In this document: piece after piece, positions 1-8,155 of the stretch
Position numbering within the stretch: position 1 is the first letter of the stretch
Layout: each line of letters opens with the position of its first letter
Origin: Minwuia thermotolerans
Lineage (GTDB): Bacteria > Pseudomonadota > Alphaproteobacteria > Minwuiales > Minwuiaceae
NCBI GenBank assembly: GCA_021604565.1
Contig: BQJF01000037.1
Coordinates: 1-40,607 of the forward strand
Direction of reading: 5' to 3'
Length of the DNA stretch: 40,607 bases
The notes under the pieces: model-generated
Seen by the model: the letters and a program-made list of their open reading frames with translations, nothing else
What the model was told of the DNA's origin: nothing
Databases searched by the model: none
Program-made: the position numbers and the translations under genes

Positions 1-30
1 GGCCCGCACCTTCAAAGGAAGGAACGGGCC
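1..30 (-). terminator. Hairpin downstream of tRNA-Asn, probable terminator
   Basis: Read on the minus strand, GGCCCG pairs with CGGGCC and an inner CCTTC pairs with GAAGG, separated by a two-base internal loop. It begins nine bases past the 3' end of the tRNA gene, where a terminator would be expected. The U-tract that would confirm intrinsic termination would lie outside the window, so this rests on stem and position only. Confidence 0.5.
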
Positions 31-38
31 CTGGAAAA

Positions 39-113
39 TGGCTCCCCGGGTAGGATTCGAACCTACGACCAATCGGTTAACAGCCGATTGCTCTACCGCT
101 GAGCTACCGAGGA
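39..113 (-). tRNA. tRNA-Asn (anticodon GTT)
   Basis: The minus strand folds into a 75-nt cloverleaf with an encoded CCA end. A seven-pair acceptor stem joins TCCTCGG to CCGGGGA with one T-G pair and discriminator G. The D arm carries AGCTCAGCGGTAGAGC, the anticodon loop CTGTTAA reads GTT, and the T loop carries the usual GGTTCGAATCC. Anticodon GTT reads Asn codons. No interruption or odd base is visible. Confidence 0.96.
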
Positions 114-236
114 TCACGGAAGCGGATGAGGGCATAGCAAAGCCGACGCGGATTGGCCAGAGGAAATTGGCGGCGTTCTGGCCCGGCTCTTGCGGTGTCG
201 CAGTTCACCGAGTGAATTCGAGGGGAAATCGAAGAA

Positions 237-1637
237 ATGCGACGCATAGCCTGGGTCATCATGGCCTCCATCATCAGCTTCAGCGCCATGGCGCAGGAGA
301 ACACCAGCGACAAGGCCGCCGTCGCGGTCTCGCCACCGGCGGCAGATGCCACCATCGAGGAGATCACCTGCGCCTGCGAGACGGACGTCAACGGGCTGTT
401 CGTTGCCGCACTCGACTTCATCCGCAAGGCGGACCGGCCCGGTGTGCTGCCACTGGAGCGCTATCGCCTCTATGGCCTGTCCTGGAAGCGGTTCGAGCGG
501 ATCATCGACCTCCATCCCGACTCATGGGTGGCCGTGCGCCTGCTGGCCAACCAGCCGATCGGCGGCTTCTACTACGGCAACTTCAAGCGCAAGTACCGCC
601 TCGCCTCGGTCGAGGCCTGTGGACTTGAGGAGGGTGCACCCGGGGATTGCCCGGTGATCCTGGCCGAGCATGTGGCGGCCCTGGTCCTGGAACTGCAGAA
701 CACGGAGAGCCGCGTGATCGAGGTCCAGACCATCATTACCCGGTTGGAGTCGACTTTCTCGACGCAGATCAACCAGCTCACCCAGATCAGCCAGGAAGTC
801 GGGAAACTTCGCGCGGAGGCCGCTGCCTTCGATCAGGAGAAGCGCGACCTGCTGGCCCAGATGGCCGAGATCCAGTCGCTCGCCGACCGCTATCAGAAGA
901 ACCTGCGCAATGCCGCGCAGAAGCGACGCGAGGCCGAAACCGAACGCGATCAGACCCTGGCACTGCTGGACGCCGCCAATGCGCGCTTCGATGAAGCCAC
1001 GGCGGAACTTGTCAGTGCCCGCGCCCAGTTGCAGGGGTCCGAGACCGGCATCGACAAGATCGAGTTCGGCAAGGTCCAGGGACGGCTGACGGCGGCCACC
1101 AACCGCGTCGCGGAACTGGAAGCGGACCTGAAGGCAGCGGCGGCACGCGCCGAGGAACTGGAAGCCCGCGAAGACGTCCAGATCATCGGTCACCGGACGA
1201 CATTCCTGGAACGGGTCAACGAACTCGGTGGCGTGGCGAATGCCGACGAGATCGAAGGCGAGCGCATCGTCTTCAGTTCCGAAGTCCTGTTCGACGTCGC
1301 GAAGGCCAGCCTGCGCCCCATCGGCAAGTCACGGCTCGATGCCTTTGCCAAAGCTGTCCTCGCCGCCGCACCGGACATTCCGGCGGAGATCGACTGGGCA
1401 CTCCAGATCGACGGTCATACCGACAACCGCCCGATCTCGACGCCGCAGTTCCCTTCCAACTGGGAACTGTCGATCGCCCGTTCGCTGTCTGTCGTGCGCT
1501 ACCTGATCGACCAGGGCATCCCGAAGAACCGTCTGGTCGCGGCCGGCCACGCCGAATTCCATCCGCGTGACACCGGCGAAAGCGAGGAAGCCTTCCAGCG
1601 CAACCGCCGCGTGGAGGTCCGGTTCCTGGAGAACTGA
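237..1637 (+). CDS. Secreted coiled-coil protein with C-terminal OmpA-like peptidoglycan-binding domain
   Basis: The 466-residue product starts with a short signal peptide (basic MRRIAW, hydrophobic stretch, cleavage near SAMA-QE), so it should act in the periplasm or envelope. Residues about 45-130 form a small N-terminal region with several cysteines (CACE). Residues about 135-310 are charged and heptad-like, consistent with a long coiled coil. Residues about 340-466 match an OmpA/MotB-type peptidoglycan-binding domain: FDVAKASLRP, IDGHTDNRP, NWELSIARS and a closing RNRRVEVRF. There is no transmembrane anchor after the signal, unlike true MotB. GAGGGGAA stands about nine bases before the ATG. 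It is transcribed alone and ends at a strong terminator. A role in anchoring an envelope complex to the wall is inferred; the exact family is not known to me. Confidence 0.85.
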   Translation: MRRIAWVIMASIISFSAMAQENTSDKAAVAVSPPAADATIEEITCACETDVNGLFVAALDFIRKADRPGVLPLERYRLYGLSWKRFERIIDLHPDSWVAVRLLANQPIGGFYYGNFKRKYRLASVEACGLEEGAPGDCPVILAEHVAALVLELQNTESRVIEVQTIITRLESTFSTQINQLTQISQEVGKLRAEAAAFDQEKRDLLAQMAEIQSLADRYQKNLRNAAQKRREAETERDQTLALLDAANARFDEATAELVSARAQLQGSETGIDKIEFGKVQGRLTAATNRVAELEADLKAAAARAEELEAREDVQIIGHRTTFLERVNELGGVANADEIEGERIVFSSEVLFDVAKASLRPIGKSRLDAFAKAVLAAAPDIPAEIDWALQIDGHTDNRPISTPQFPSNWELSIARSLSVVRYLIDQGIPKNRLVAAGHAEFHPRDTGESEEAFQRNRRVEVRFLEN

Positions 1638-1663
1638 CCGGCCCTTTCCGGACCCGGAATCAG

Positions 1664-1707
1664 AAAAGGGGTGCTGCGGGATCAATCCTCGCAGCACCCC
1701 TTTTTTT
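1664..1707. terminator. Bidirectional intrinsic terminator
   Basis: An 11-bp perfect stem (GGGGTGCTGCG with CGCAGCACCCC) and an 11-base loop are flanked by AAAA on the left and TTTTTTT on the right. It therefore works as a rho-independent terminator in both directions. It lies between the OmpA-domain gene ending at 1637 and the convergent SDR gene ending at 1739, and probably serves both. Confidence 0.93.
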
Positions 1708-1738
1708 CTTGCAGCGGCGCTTCACCGCCAGGGAATCG

Positions 1739-2617
1739 TCAATCGACGTCGCGCACGTCACCGCCCTGCCCCGTGGTGCCGCGATTGACGCCTGCCTTGG
1801 ACTTGAACATTGCGTCAGGCCCATGGCCCCAGAAATCGGGTGCTGCACCCAGCACGCCGCCGTCCACCACCAGGGTGTGTCCGGTCACGAACTCGCTGTC
1901 GTCGGAGGCCAGGAACAGTGCCGCCCCGGCGATATCCGCCCCTTCGCCCAGCCTGGGCCAGGGTGTCTTGGCCTGCGCCATCTTCTCCATCATCTCCGCG
2001 CGACCCGAGTGCAGCAGTGGCGTGCGTATAGCACCCGGCGCGATGGCGTTGACCCGGATGCGGTCATGCGCCAGGTCGCCTGCGAGCGCGCGGGTCAGGT
2101 TGACGACGGCAGCCTTGGCGGCGGAATAGGCAATGGGTCCGGCACCGCCCGAAAGCCCTGCGATGGACGCCGTCGAGATGATGGACCCCCCCGACCCCTG
2201 CTGCTGCATCTGCCGGGTCGCATACTTGCAGCCCAGGAAGACACCCCGCACCAGAACGGCGAACGTGTAGTCCCATTCGTCGACAGTGGTATCGGTGATG
2301 GGTCCAAAGGCACCGCCGACGCCCGCATTGTTGAACATGCAGTCCAGCCGGTCGAACCGATCGACAGCAGTGCCGACCAGTGCGGCCACATCCGCTTCAT
2401 CCGACACGTCGCACCGCACGAAGGCGATGCGATCCCCGTGCCCGGCGGCCTTCGCCTCCCCGATCAGGGCATCGCCGTTTACCTGATTGAGGTCACCGAT
2501 GACGACCGCTGCCCCCTCCGCCAGAAACCGTTCCGCGGTTGCCTTGCCCATCCCCGACGCACCGCCGGTGATCACCGCAACACGCCCTGACAGGCGACCT
2601 GAATTCTCTCCGGACAT
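1739..2617 (-). CDS. Short-chain dehydrogenase/reductase (SDR), classical type
   Basis: The 292-residue protein is a classical NAD(P)-dependent SDR of the cytoplasm. The cofactor motif TGGASGMG is near residue 18, NNAG is about residue 90, catalytic Ser lies in STASIAG, and the YSAAK motif supplies Tyr and Lys. The proline-glycine segment PGAIRTP and the terminal VDGG loop are also present. An acidic residue at the end of beta-2 (GDLNQ) suggests NAD preference. The start was placed at the ATG at 2617 because GGGGAGG lies five bases upstream; a TTG 21 bases further out also keeps the frame open. The substrate cannot be told. The C-terminal tail of about 30 residues beyond VDGG is longer than usual. 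The ribosome-binding site lies in a perfect palindrome, annotated separately. Confidence 0.88.
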   Translation of the reverse strand: MSGENSGRLSGRVAVITGGASGMGKATAERFLAEGAAVVIGDLNQVNGDALIGEAKAAGHGDRIAFVRCDVSDEADVAALVGTAVDRFDRLDCMFNNAGVGGAFGPITDTTVDEWDYTFAVLVRGVFLGCKYATRQMQQQGSGGSIISTASIAGLSGGAGPIAYSAAKAAVVNLTRALAGDLAHDRIRVNAIAPGAIRTPLLHSGRAEMMEKMAQAKTPWPRLGEGADIAGAALFLASDDSEFVTGHTLVVDGGVLGAAPDFWGHGPDAMFKSKAGVNRGTTGQGGDVRDVD

Positions 2618-2623
2618 ACGAAC

Positions 2624-2655
2624 CTCCCCGTTCTCCAACTGGCCAGAACGGGGAG
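2624..2655 (-). promoter_or_regulatory. Perfect 11-bp inverted repeat covering the SDR ribosome-binding site
   Basis: CTCCCCGTTCT and AGAACGGGGAG are perfect inverted repeats with a 10-base spacer. In the minus-strand transcript the 3' arm contains most of the GGGGAGG ribosome-binding site of the SDR gene, so a hairpin would mask it. As DNA it could be an operator for a dimeric repressor. No U-tract follows, so it is not a plain terminator of the upstream kinase gene. Confidence 0.55.
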
Positions 2656-2706
2656 TTTAGATCGTTAGTTCGTCAGATGGTATGGGCAGACAGCGCAATG
2701 CTGCTG

Positions 2707-5433
2707 TCAGGCAGCCGCGGCGTCTCCGCTTCGCGGCGGACGGACGAACTTCGACACTTCGCGCAGGAGATCGTCAGGCGGCAGTGCCGGATCGATACGC
2801 GGCTCCTGACCGGTTCCGGTGTCGTCGGATGGCGATGCAAGCAGCACGACCTTCATTTCCATCCAGTTGGACTGCGACTTGAGTCTCTCCAGCACTTCCG
2901 GCCTGCCAAACCGACTGGAAAGGTCGATCATCAGGATATCCGGCCCGAAGGTCTGCAGGTCCGGCAGATTGTCCGGGCTCTCGAAGAACAGGCAGGAGAT
3001 CCCCAGGTCATCCAGTGTGTCGCCGACCGGCTCGATCACATCGACCTGGTCGCTGAAGACCAGGACCCGAGGTTCGGCGTGAACGCGACAGATGCGGGCT
3101 GCGGCGGCGGTCAGCGCCTCTGCCGACACCGGCTTCGTCAGCCAGTCCACCGCGCCGAGTGCCAGCCCCTGCGCCGCCTCGTCCGCGACCGAGATGACGA
3201 CAACCGGAATGTCCGCCAGACCCGGATCTTCCTTCAGCGCCCCAAGCACCTGCCATCCGTCCATCTCAGGCATCGCGATATCCAGCAGGACCAGATCGGG
3301 CACAATTGTCCGGATCTCCGCAAGGCCGCTTTCACCGTCAAGCGCGACCCTTGTGCGGAAACCGCTGCGTTCAAGCACCCGGCGATAGATGTCCAGTGCG
3401 TCCGCATCATCGTCGATGATCAGGGCCAGCGGTCCGACGGCGTCCGCAGATTCCGCCGGTTCGGGCGACACCATGCCCGACAACAGCGTCGCCGGGCGAC
3501 CATCATCGCGCATGTCCTCCAGTGAAACCGGCACGACAAGGGTGAAGGTCGACCCGACGCCGGGCTGACTGGAGACCGTGATGTCGCCCCCCATCATCTG
3601 CACCAGCCGACGGGTGATTGTCAGGCCCAGACCGGTACCTTCGCGTTCCCGCGTAAGGGTTCCGTCGACCTGCTCGAAGGGTTCGAACACCTTGCTGAGC
3701 TGTTGTTCCGACATACCGATCCCGGAATCGCGCACGACGAATGAGACGGCTTCCCGGTCATTGATCTCGGACCGGCCGACAATCAGCTCGACTTCCCCGT
3801 TCTCGGTGAACTTCGACGCGTTGGAGAGCAGGTTCAGCAGGCACTGGAACAGGCGCTTGCGATCCGATTCGATGTGCAGTCCCGGCACCTGCAGATCCAG
3901 GTGCAGACTGTTACCGAAGCGTTCGGCAATGGGACGAACCGTGCTCGTCGCCTCATCGACCAGCGCTGCCAGGTCCACCGCTTCCAGGTCCAGGCTGACT
4001 CGACCGGCCTCGACCTTGGCCAGATCCAGCACCTCGTTGATCAGGGTCAGCAGATGCCGCCCGGATTTCTCGATCCGGTGCAGGTCGTCGACCGTGCCCT
4101 CATCGCCCTGATCCTCGAAGTCCTCGATCAGCATCTCCGTGTAACCGATGATCGCGTTCAGCGGGGTCCGCAGTTCATGGCTCATGTTGGCGAGGAACGA
4201 ACTCTTGGCCGAGTTGGCAGCCTCAGCCGCCTCCATCGCCTCCTTCAGTTCCTGGGTCCGTTCGGCGACCTTTGCCTCCAGCCCGTCATAGGCGGAACGC
4301 AGCGCCTTTTCGGCCTGCCGACGTTCGGTCACGTCATGCGTGACACTGGCGAAGCCCGACAGTTCTCCCACCCCGTCATAGACCGGATGAAACGTGACAC
4401 TGGCCCAATAGGTGCTTCCGTCCTTGCGACGCCGTTTCATCTCCGCCTCGAAACGGCCCCGCAGGCTGGCCTCCGACAAGGCGCGCGCCAGAATGCGCGG
4501 GGCGTTCTCGGCATCGGCATCGAAGATGGCACCGGAACGGCCCAGCACCTCCTCCGCACCGAAGCCATCCAGTCGGGCGGCACCGTCGTTCCATGACGAC
4601 ACCCGCCCCGCCGGATCCAGCATGATGATGGCATAGTCCTGCAGGCCGTTGACCATCAGGCGAAAGCGTTCCTCGCTGCGCCTGATCCTTTCCGTGCCGG
4701 CGCGCAGGTTCTCGCTCACCCGCTTGTCGATCAGGGCAGTGGCCAGTCCCATGCCGAACAGGAGCACCGAACCCAGCGCGATGGCGGCGGCCAGAATCCC
4801 GGAATTGACGGCTGAATCGGTATGCACCAGGGCATCGGCGCGAAGATTGAAGGTTGCCGCGGCCATGCCGCAGTAATGCATGCCGACCGCCGCGACAGTC
4901 ATCACGCAGGCGCTGCCGAAGCGCCAGTAGAGGGAGTCCAGGTTGAAGCAGAGCCACAGCGCCGCCATCGATGCCGCGATCGCAATGGCGAAGGACGCGA
5001 CGTAGAGGACAGGATCATAGATGATCTCGACCGGCATCCGCATGGCCGCCATGCCCATGTAGTGCATGCCTGCGATGCCAAGTCCCATGCACAGGCCGCC
5101 TGCCAGCAGCATGATGAAACTGGACCCCAGGGACCTGACGATCGCCAGGCCGGCCCAGGTGAAGACAACGGCAACACCCATCGAACCGACGGTCATCGGC
5201 GTATCGAACAGCACCGTCACGACCGGCAGTTCCATCCCGAGCATCGCGATGAAGTGCATCGACCAGATGCCGCCGCCCAATGCAAATGCGGCAAACAGCG
5301 TCCAGCCAGCGGCGGCCCCCATGGTCGCGTCCCGTGCCCGGGATGCGATGTTCAGCGCCGAGAAGGCCGAAAACGCACATATGCCCACCGCGAGCAGGAC
5401 CAGCGTCATATCGTGATGTTGAGTCAGTTCCAT
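2707..5433 (-). CDS. MHYT-PAS hybrid sensor histidine kinase with C-terminal receiver
   Basis: The 908-residue product starts with a membrane MHYT sensor of about seven helices (residues 8-235). Three MHYT-type motifs are visible: SMHF at 58, GMHY at 122 and GMHY at 184. This family is proposed to bind copper and sense gases such as O2, CO or NO. A PAS domain with its PAC part covers about 250-370, then a short coiled coil. HisKA carries SHELRTP with His419. The ATPase domain has NLLSNAS (N box), DSGIGM and GTGLGL. A receiver (about 668-785) has DDD near 674-676, phospho-acceptor Asp718 and Lys767. A second receiver-like domain (789-895) keeps Asp837 but lacks the acidic pair, so it is probably not phosphorylated. 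GGAGG lies seven bases before the ATG. It is divergent from the next kinase gene across a CtrA-like box. The partner regulator is unknown. Confidence 0.93.
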   Translation of the reverse strand: MELTQHHDMTLVLLAVGICAFSAFSALNIASRARDATMGAAAGWTLFAAFALGGGIWSMHFIAMLGMELPVVTVLFDTPMTVGSMGVAVVFTWAGLAIVRSLGSSFIMLLAGGLCMGLGIAGMHYMGMAAMRMPVEIIYDPVLYVASFAIAIAASMAALWLCFNLDSLYWRFGSACVMTVAAVGMHYCGMAAATFNLRADALVHTDSAVNSGILAAAIALGSVLLFGMGLATALIDKRVSENLRAGTERIRRSEERFRLMVNGLQDYAIIMLDPAGRVSSWNDGAARLDGFGAEEVLGRSGAIFDADAENAPRILARALSEASLRGRFEAEMKRRRKDGSTYWASVTFHPVYDGVGELSGFASVTHDVTERRQAEKALRSAYDGLEAKVAERTQELKEAMEAAEAANSAKSSFLANMSHELRTPLNAIIGYTEMLIEDFEDQGDEGTVDDLHRIEKSGRHLLTLINEVLDLAKVEAGRVSLDLEAVDLAALVDEATSTVRPIAERFGNSLHLDLQVPGLHIESDRKRLFQCLLNLLSNASKFTENGEVELIVGRSEINDREAVSFVVRDSGIGMSEQQLSKVFEPFEQVDGTLTREREGTGLGLTITRRLVQMMGGDITVSSQPGVGSTFTLVVPVSLEDMRDDGRPATLLSGMVSPEPAESADAVGPLALIIDDDADALDIYRRVLERSGFRTRVALDGESGLAEIRTIVPDLVLLDIAMPEMDGWQVLGALKEDPGLADIPVVVISVADEAAQGLALGAVDWLTKPVSAEALTAAAARICRVHAEPRVLVFSDQVDVIEPVGDTLDDLGISCLFFESPDNLPDLQTFGPDILMIDLSSRFGRPEVLERLKSQSNWMEMKVVLLASPSDDTGTGQEPRIDPALPPDDLLREVSKFVRPPRSGDAAAA

Positions 5434-5474
5434 ACGCGAACCTCCGTGTGGGGGCGGATCATGGCGCGAAGGGG

Positions 5475-5489
5475 TTAAGTACGGATTAA
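5475..5489. promoter_or_regulatory. CtrA-type box, perfect TTAA-N7-TTAA
   Basis: TTAAGTACGGATTAA matches the CtrA core TTAA-N7-TTAA exactly. On the minus strand the following base also fits the extended TTAAC form (TTAATCCGTACTTAAC). It lies about 41 bases before the start of the MHYT kinase and 104 before the divergent receiver-kinase gene, in a short AT-rich patch of an otherwise GC-rich region. CtrA is the cell-cycle and motility master regulator of alphaproteobacteria. Binding is inferred from sequence only. Confidence 0.65.
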
Positions 5490-5525
5490 GCCAGAAAGCC
5501 GACCTTGATCACGGCATGCCGCAGC

Positions 5526-5540
5526 TTAACCAAATGTTCA
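5526..5540 (+). promoter_or_regulatory. Second, imperfect CtrA-like box
   Basis: TTAACCAAATGTTCA has a perfect left half-site (TTAACC) and a right half-site differing at one base (TTCA for TTAA) at the same seven-base spacing. It lies 53 bases before the receiver-kinase start and 37 bases past the perfect box, so the two could serve the two divergent genes. Confidence 0.4.
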
Positions 5541-5592
5541 GTCGCCGGTGTCTTGATAGCGGAATGCGCATCCCGCTAGGAGCCGGAGCACG

Positions 5593-6885
5593 ATGAACAA
5601 CGAAGAAAAGCCGCGCGTCCTGGTCGTCGACGACCTCGAGGCCAATCGCGCCATGCTGGCACGCCGCCTGACACGCCGCGGATACGATACAGTCATGGCC
5701 GAAGATGGCCCGACAGCCCTGCGCCTGGTCGATGAGAACGAGTTCGACATCATCCTTCTCGACATCATGATGCCGGGCATGAGCGGGCTCGAGGTCCTGC
5801 GCCTGATCCGGGCGAACCGCAGCCCCGCGATCCTGCCCGTGATCATGGTGACGGCCATCCACGAGAAGGATGGCATTGCCGAGGCGATCAAGCTGGGTGC
5901 CAACGACTACATCACCAAGCCTGTGGACCTGGACATCACCCTGGCCCGGATGCAGACACAGATTGACCGCCGTCGTGCGGAACTGTCGCTGCACGCGGCG
6001 AACGAGAGCCTGAAACGGCGCGTCGAAGAGCGAACCCACGACCTGGAAAAGATGAACTTCGACCTGCGCAACGAGATCAAGCAGCGGCAATCGCTGGAAG
6101 AAGGCCTGCGTCAGGAAAAGAAGCGCGCCGAGGCAGCCAATCGCGCAAAGTCGGAGTTTCTGGCCACGATGAGCCATGAGTTGCGCACGCCGCTGAACTC
6201 GATCATCGGTTTCTCGGACCTGATCCGCCAGCAGCTCGAATCGGAAGCCGCCGCCGATACGGCAAAGTTCGGCGAATATGCCTGCTACATCAACGAAAGC
6301 GGCCAGCATCTGCTGCGCATCGTCAACGACATTCTGGATCTGACCAAGATCGACGCCGGCAAGACGATCCTGAACGAATCGCACACGTCTGTCGCAGACC
6401 TGGTTGATCGCTCCATCCGCCTGGTCGAGGCACTGGCGCAGAAGCACGAGATCAAGATCGACTTCGGCGGCGAACTGGAGAATGTCGAGCTGTTCTGCGA
6501 CGAGATCCTGATGCGCCGGGCCTTGCTGAACATGCTCAGCAATGCGGTAAAGTTCTCGAAGACCGGCGGGCATGTTGAGATCCGGGCGGAAATCGACACC
6601 AACGGCGAGCTGCACCTGATCGTCGCGGATACCGGTATCGGCATCAAGCCGGAAGACATCCCCCGCGTCATGGAAGCCTTTGGCCAGGCGGATGCCACCC
6701 ATTCCCGAAAGCATGAAGGAACCGGCCTCGGCGTCCCGCTGACGAAGTCGCTGGTGGAACTGCATGGCGGACGGTTCGAGATGGACAGCGAGCCCGGCGT
6801 CGGCACCACGGTCAGTCTGGTCCTGCCCGGCAAACGGCTGGAAATCATCCGCGACGAACCGGTCTCGGCCACTTCCGCCGCCTGA
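5593..6885 (+). CDS. Receiver-histidine kinase hybrid, cytoplasmic
   Basis: The 430-residue protein begins with a receiver domain (1-125): DD at 13-14, phospho-acceptor Asp57, Thr87 and Lys109 are all present. A coiled-coil signalling helix (130-185) leads to HisKA with SHELRTP (His195). The ATPase domain has NMLSNAVKF near 313, DTGIGI near 346 and GTGLGVPLT near 376. The last motif, followed by LVELHGG, is of the kind seen in alphaproteobacterial cell-cycle kinases such as PleC. No membrane segment is visible. The N-terminal receiver means it is itself controlled by a phospho-donor, possibly the divergent MHYT kinase. It is preceded by a CtrA-like region, and a small exported protein follows after two bases, probably in the same operon. 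Its output partner is not in the window. Confidence 0.93.
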   Translation: MNNEEKPRVLVVDDLEANRAMLARRLTRRGYDTVMAEDGPTALRLVDENEFDIILLDIMMPGMSGLEVLRLIRANRSPAILPVIMVTAIHEKDGIAEAIKLGANDYITKPVDLDITLARMQTQIDRRRAELSLHAANESLKRRVEERTHDLEKMNFDLRNEIKQRQSLEEGLRQEKKRAEAANRAKSEFLATMSHELRTPLNSIIGFSDLIRQQLESEAAADTAKFGEYACYINESGQHLLRIVNDILDLTKIDAGKTILNESHTSVADLVDRSIRLVEALAQKHEIKIDFGGELENVELFCDEILMRRALLNMLSNAVKFSKTGGHVEIRAEIDTNGELHLIVADTGIGIKPEDIPRVMEAFGQADATHSRKHEGTGLGVPLTKSLVELHGGRFEMDSEPGVGTTVSLVLPGKRLEIIRDEPVSATSAA

Positions 6886-6887
6886 TC

Positions 6888-7226
6888 ATGCGACCCGGCC
6901 GCGCACGTCTGTTCTCGGGCATGGCCCTGATCTTCGCGGCGCTGCTCGGCTGGTCCGCGTTCGCAACCCTTGTCGTGCAGGCGCAGTCTGTCGATGACGG
7001 GCGCAGCGGTCGACTGGTTGCCGTGTTTCCTCCCGGCACGAGCAGGCAGGCAACGCTCGATCAGCTTACCAGCACCGATGCAAGACTCGTGAAGGACAGC
7101 TTCCTGCCCTTCGTCTGGACACTCTACGGTGACGAGCCCGATCTGGCCGGCCGGCTGCGACAGTCAGGGGCGATCGGCGTGTTCCCCGATACCGGTCTGT
7201 TCCAGTGCCTCAGTCTGGAACTCTGA
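6888..7226 (+). CDS. Small exported or membrane-anchored protein of unknown function
   Basis: The 112-residue product has a basic N-terminus and a hydrophobic helix (about residues 10-32, ending VVQAQS), so it is either secreted or held by one membrane segment. The remaining roughly 75 residues read as alternating strands and helices (GRLVAVFPPGTS, a helix with TLDQL, two strands around FVWTLYG, a helix with LAGRL, then IGVFP). This suggests a small alpha/beta fold, possibly ferredoxin-like. I recognise no family. The start lies two bases after the stop of the receiver-kinase gene, so the two are very likely co-transcribed. Its 3' end overlaps the convergent gene at 7210 by 17 bases. An envelope accessory or sensor role beside the kinase is inference from position. 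Confidence 0.65.
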   Translation: MRPGRARLFSGMALIFAALLGWSAFATLVVQAQSVDDGRSGRLVAVFPPGTSRQATLDQLTSTDARLVKDSFLPFVWTLYGDEPDLAGRLRQSGAIGVFPDTGLFQCLSLEL

Positions 7227-8040
7227 CATCGGTCAGGGCGAGGATTTCGCACGCGTCCCGTGCCGACATGCCGACCCGCAGTCCCAGAAAGCGCGCAACA
7301 TCATTCACCGCTGAAAGCACACCGGTTTCATAGGTGGAGCGACCGTCCCCGATCCGCGCGCTGCTGCACCCGACCGTCGCACCGACGATCCGGCGCGCAT
7401 CGAGTGCACCAAGGCGGCTGAAACCCCAGCCCTGCGGTCCCCCGCCTGCATCATTGAACAGTGCCGCGAACGCTTCACAGCGAATGGCATAATCCGGATT
7501 GCCCCCGACCAGTGCACCATGTGAGGCGGTCACGACTATCTGGCCGTCATCCTCCGGTCGCACCTGCGAGGCGGAGTCCAGAAGCACGATCTGCCGCTGG
7601 GCGCCGGGCAAATCGACGACTTCCCGGTTCTCGGCCAGTTCCGTGACCGGCATGTCCGAAACCGGCGCCAGCAGCAGCGCCTCCGCCGCGTCCTCTACCG
7701 ACATTCCGGGACGGGCGCCAACGGTCAGCGCCAGCGGATTGACATGGCTGATGACACCGCGCTGCAGCGCATCGGCCGCATCGCCGATCCGGCAACTCAT
7801 GCCGTCGATCACCGCAGCGGCAACGCCATGCGAATGGCAATGATCCAGACAGGCAAGGCCTGCGCCTTCCATACCCGTACCGGCGTCATTCAGGATGACC
7901 GCGCGCACACCGGCCTGCAGGGCGCAGGCCGCAGGGAACAGGCCGCCGTGGCTGCCGCTGACGACAACGGCCCCCGCGGCCTCTGGCGGCAGGCTGGTGA
8001 TCGTATCCGCCAGAACAATGCCATAGGGTCTTTCAGTCAT
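7210..8040 (-). CDS. Unrecognised protein made of two homologous halves
   Basis: I do not recognise this 276-residue family. It is an internal tandem duplication with a period of about 145 residues. SHG at 31 recurs at 174, NDAG at 51 and 196, RIGD at 84 and 229, G-V-x-S at 95 and 240, Asn at 101 and 246, GMS at 112 and 257, and D-A-x-E at 117 and 262. The start is set at the ATG at 8040; the open frame continues upstream but would run into the divergent gene's promoter. No signal peptide or membrane helix is visible, so it is probably cytoplasmic. The repeated His, Asp and Arg motifs suggest an enzyme with two related sites or one site at the interface. It is head-to-head with the E1 alpha/beta operon and may share its control region. 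Confidence 0.8.
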   Translation of the reverse strand: MTERPYGIVLADTITSLPPEAAGAVVVSGSHGGLFPAACALQAGVRAVILNDAGTGMEGAGLACLDHCHSHGVAAAVIDGMSCRIGDAADALQRGVISHVNPLALTVGARPGMSVEDAAEALLLAPVSDMPVTELAENREVVDLPGAQRQIVLLDSASQVRPEDDGQIVVTASHGALVGGNPDYAIRCEAFAALFNDAGGGPQGWGFSRLGALDARRIVGATVGCSSARIGDGRSTYETGVLSAVNDVARFLGLRVGMSARDACEILALTDVRVPD

Positions 8041-8079
8041 CTGCGCGCCATTCCCGGAATCATTGGTCCGCCGGTCGGA

Positions 8080-8109
8080 TTGACCGGATTCGCCAAGCGC
8101 CCCTATCGT
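8080..8109 (+). promoter_or_regulatory. Candidate sigma-70 promoter for the E1 alpha/beta operon
   Basis: TTGACC (8080-8085) and TATCGT (8104-8109) match -35 and -10 elements at five and four of six bases, with an 18-base spacer. They lie in the 115-base gap between divergent starts, ahead of a purine-rich ribosome-binding site at 8137-8149. Read by eye only. Confidence 0.4.
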
Positions 8110-8155
8110 GAACCCAATAGGCGCAATTGCCAATGCGGAGGGGGGGAGGTGGATC

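Noticed and set aside
5509..6765. 418-codon frame opposite the receiver-kinase
   Set aside because: It runs through the receiver and HisKA codons in antisense and would cover the CtrA-like region; no domain seen.
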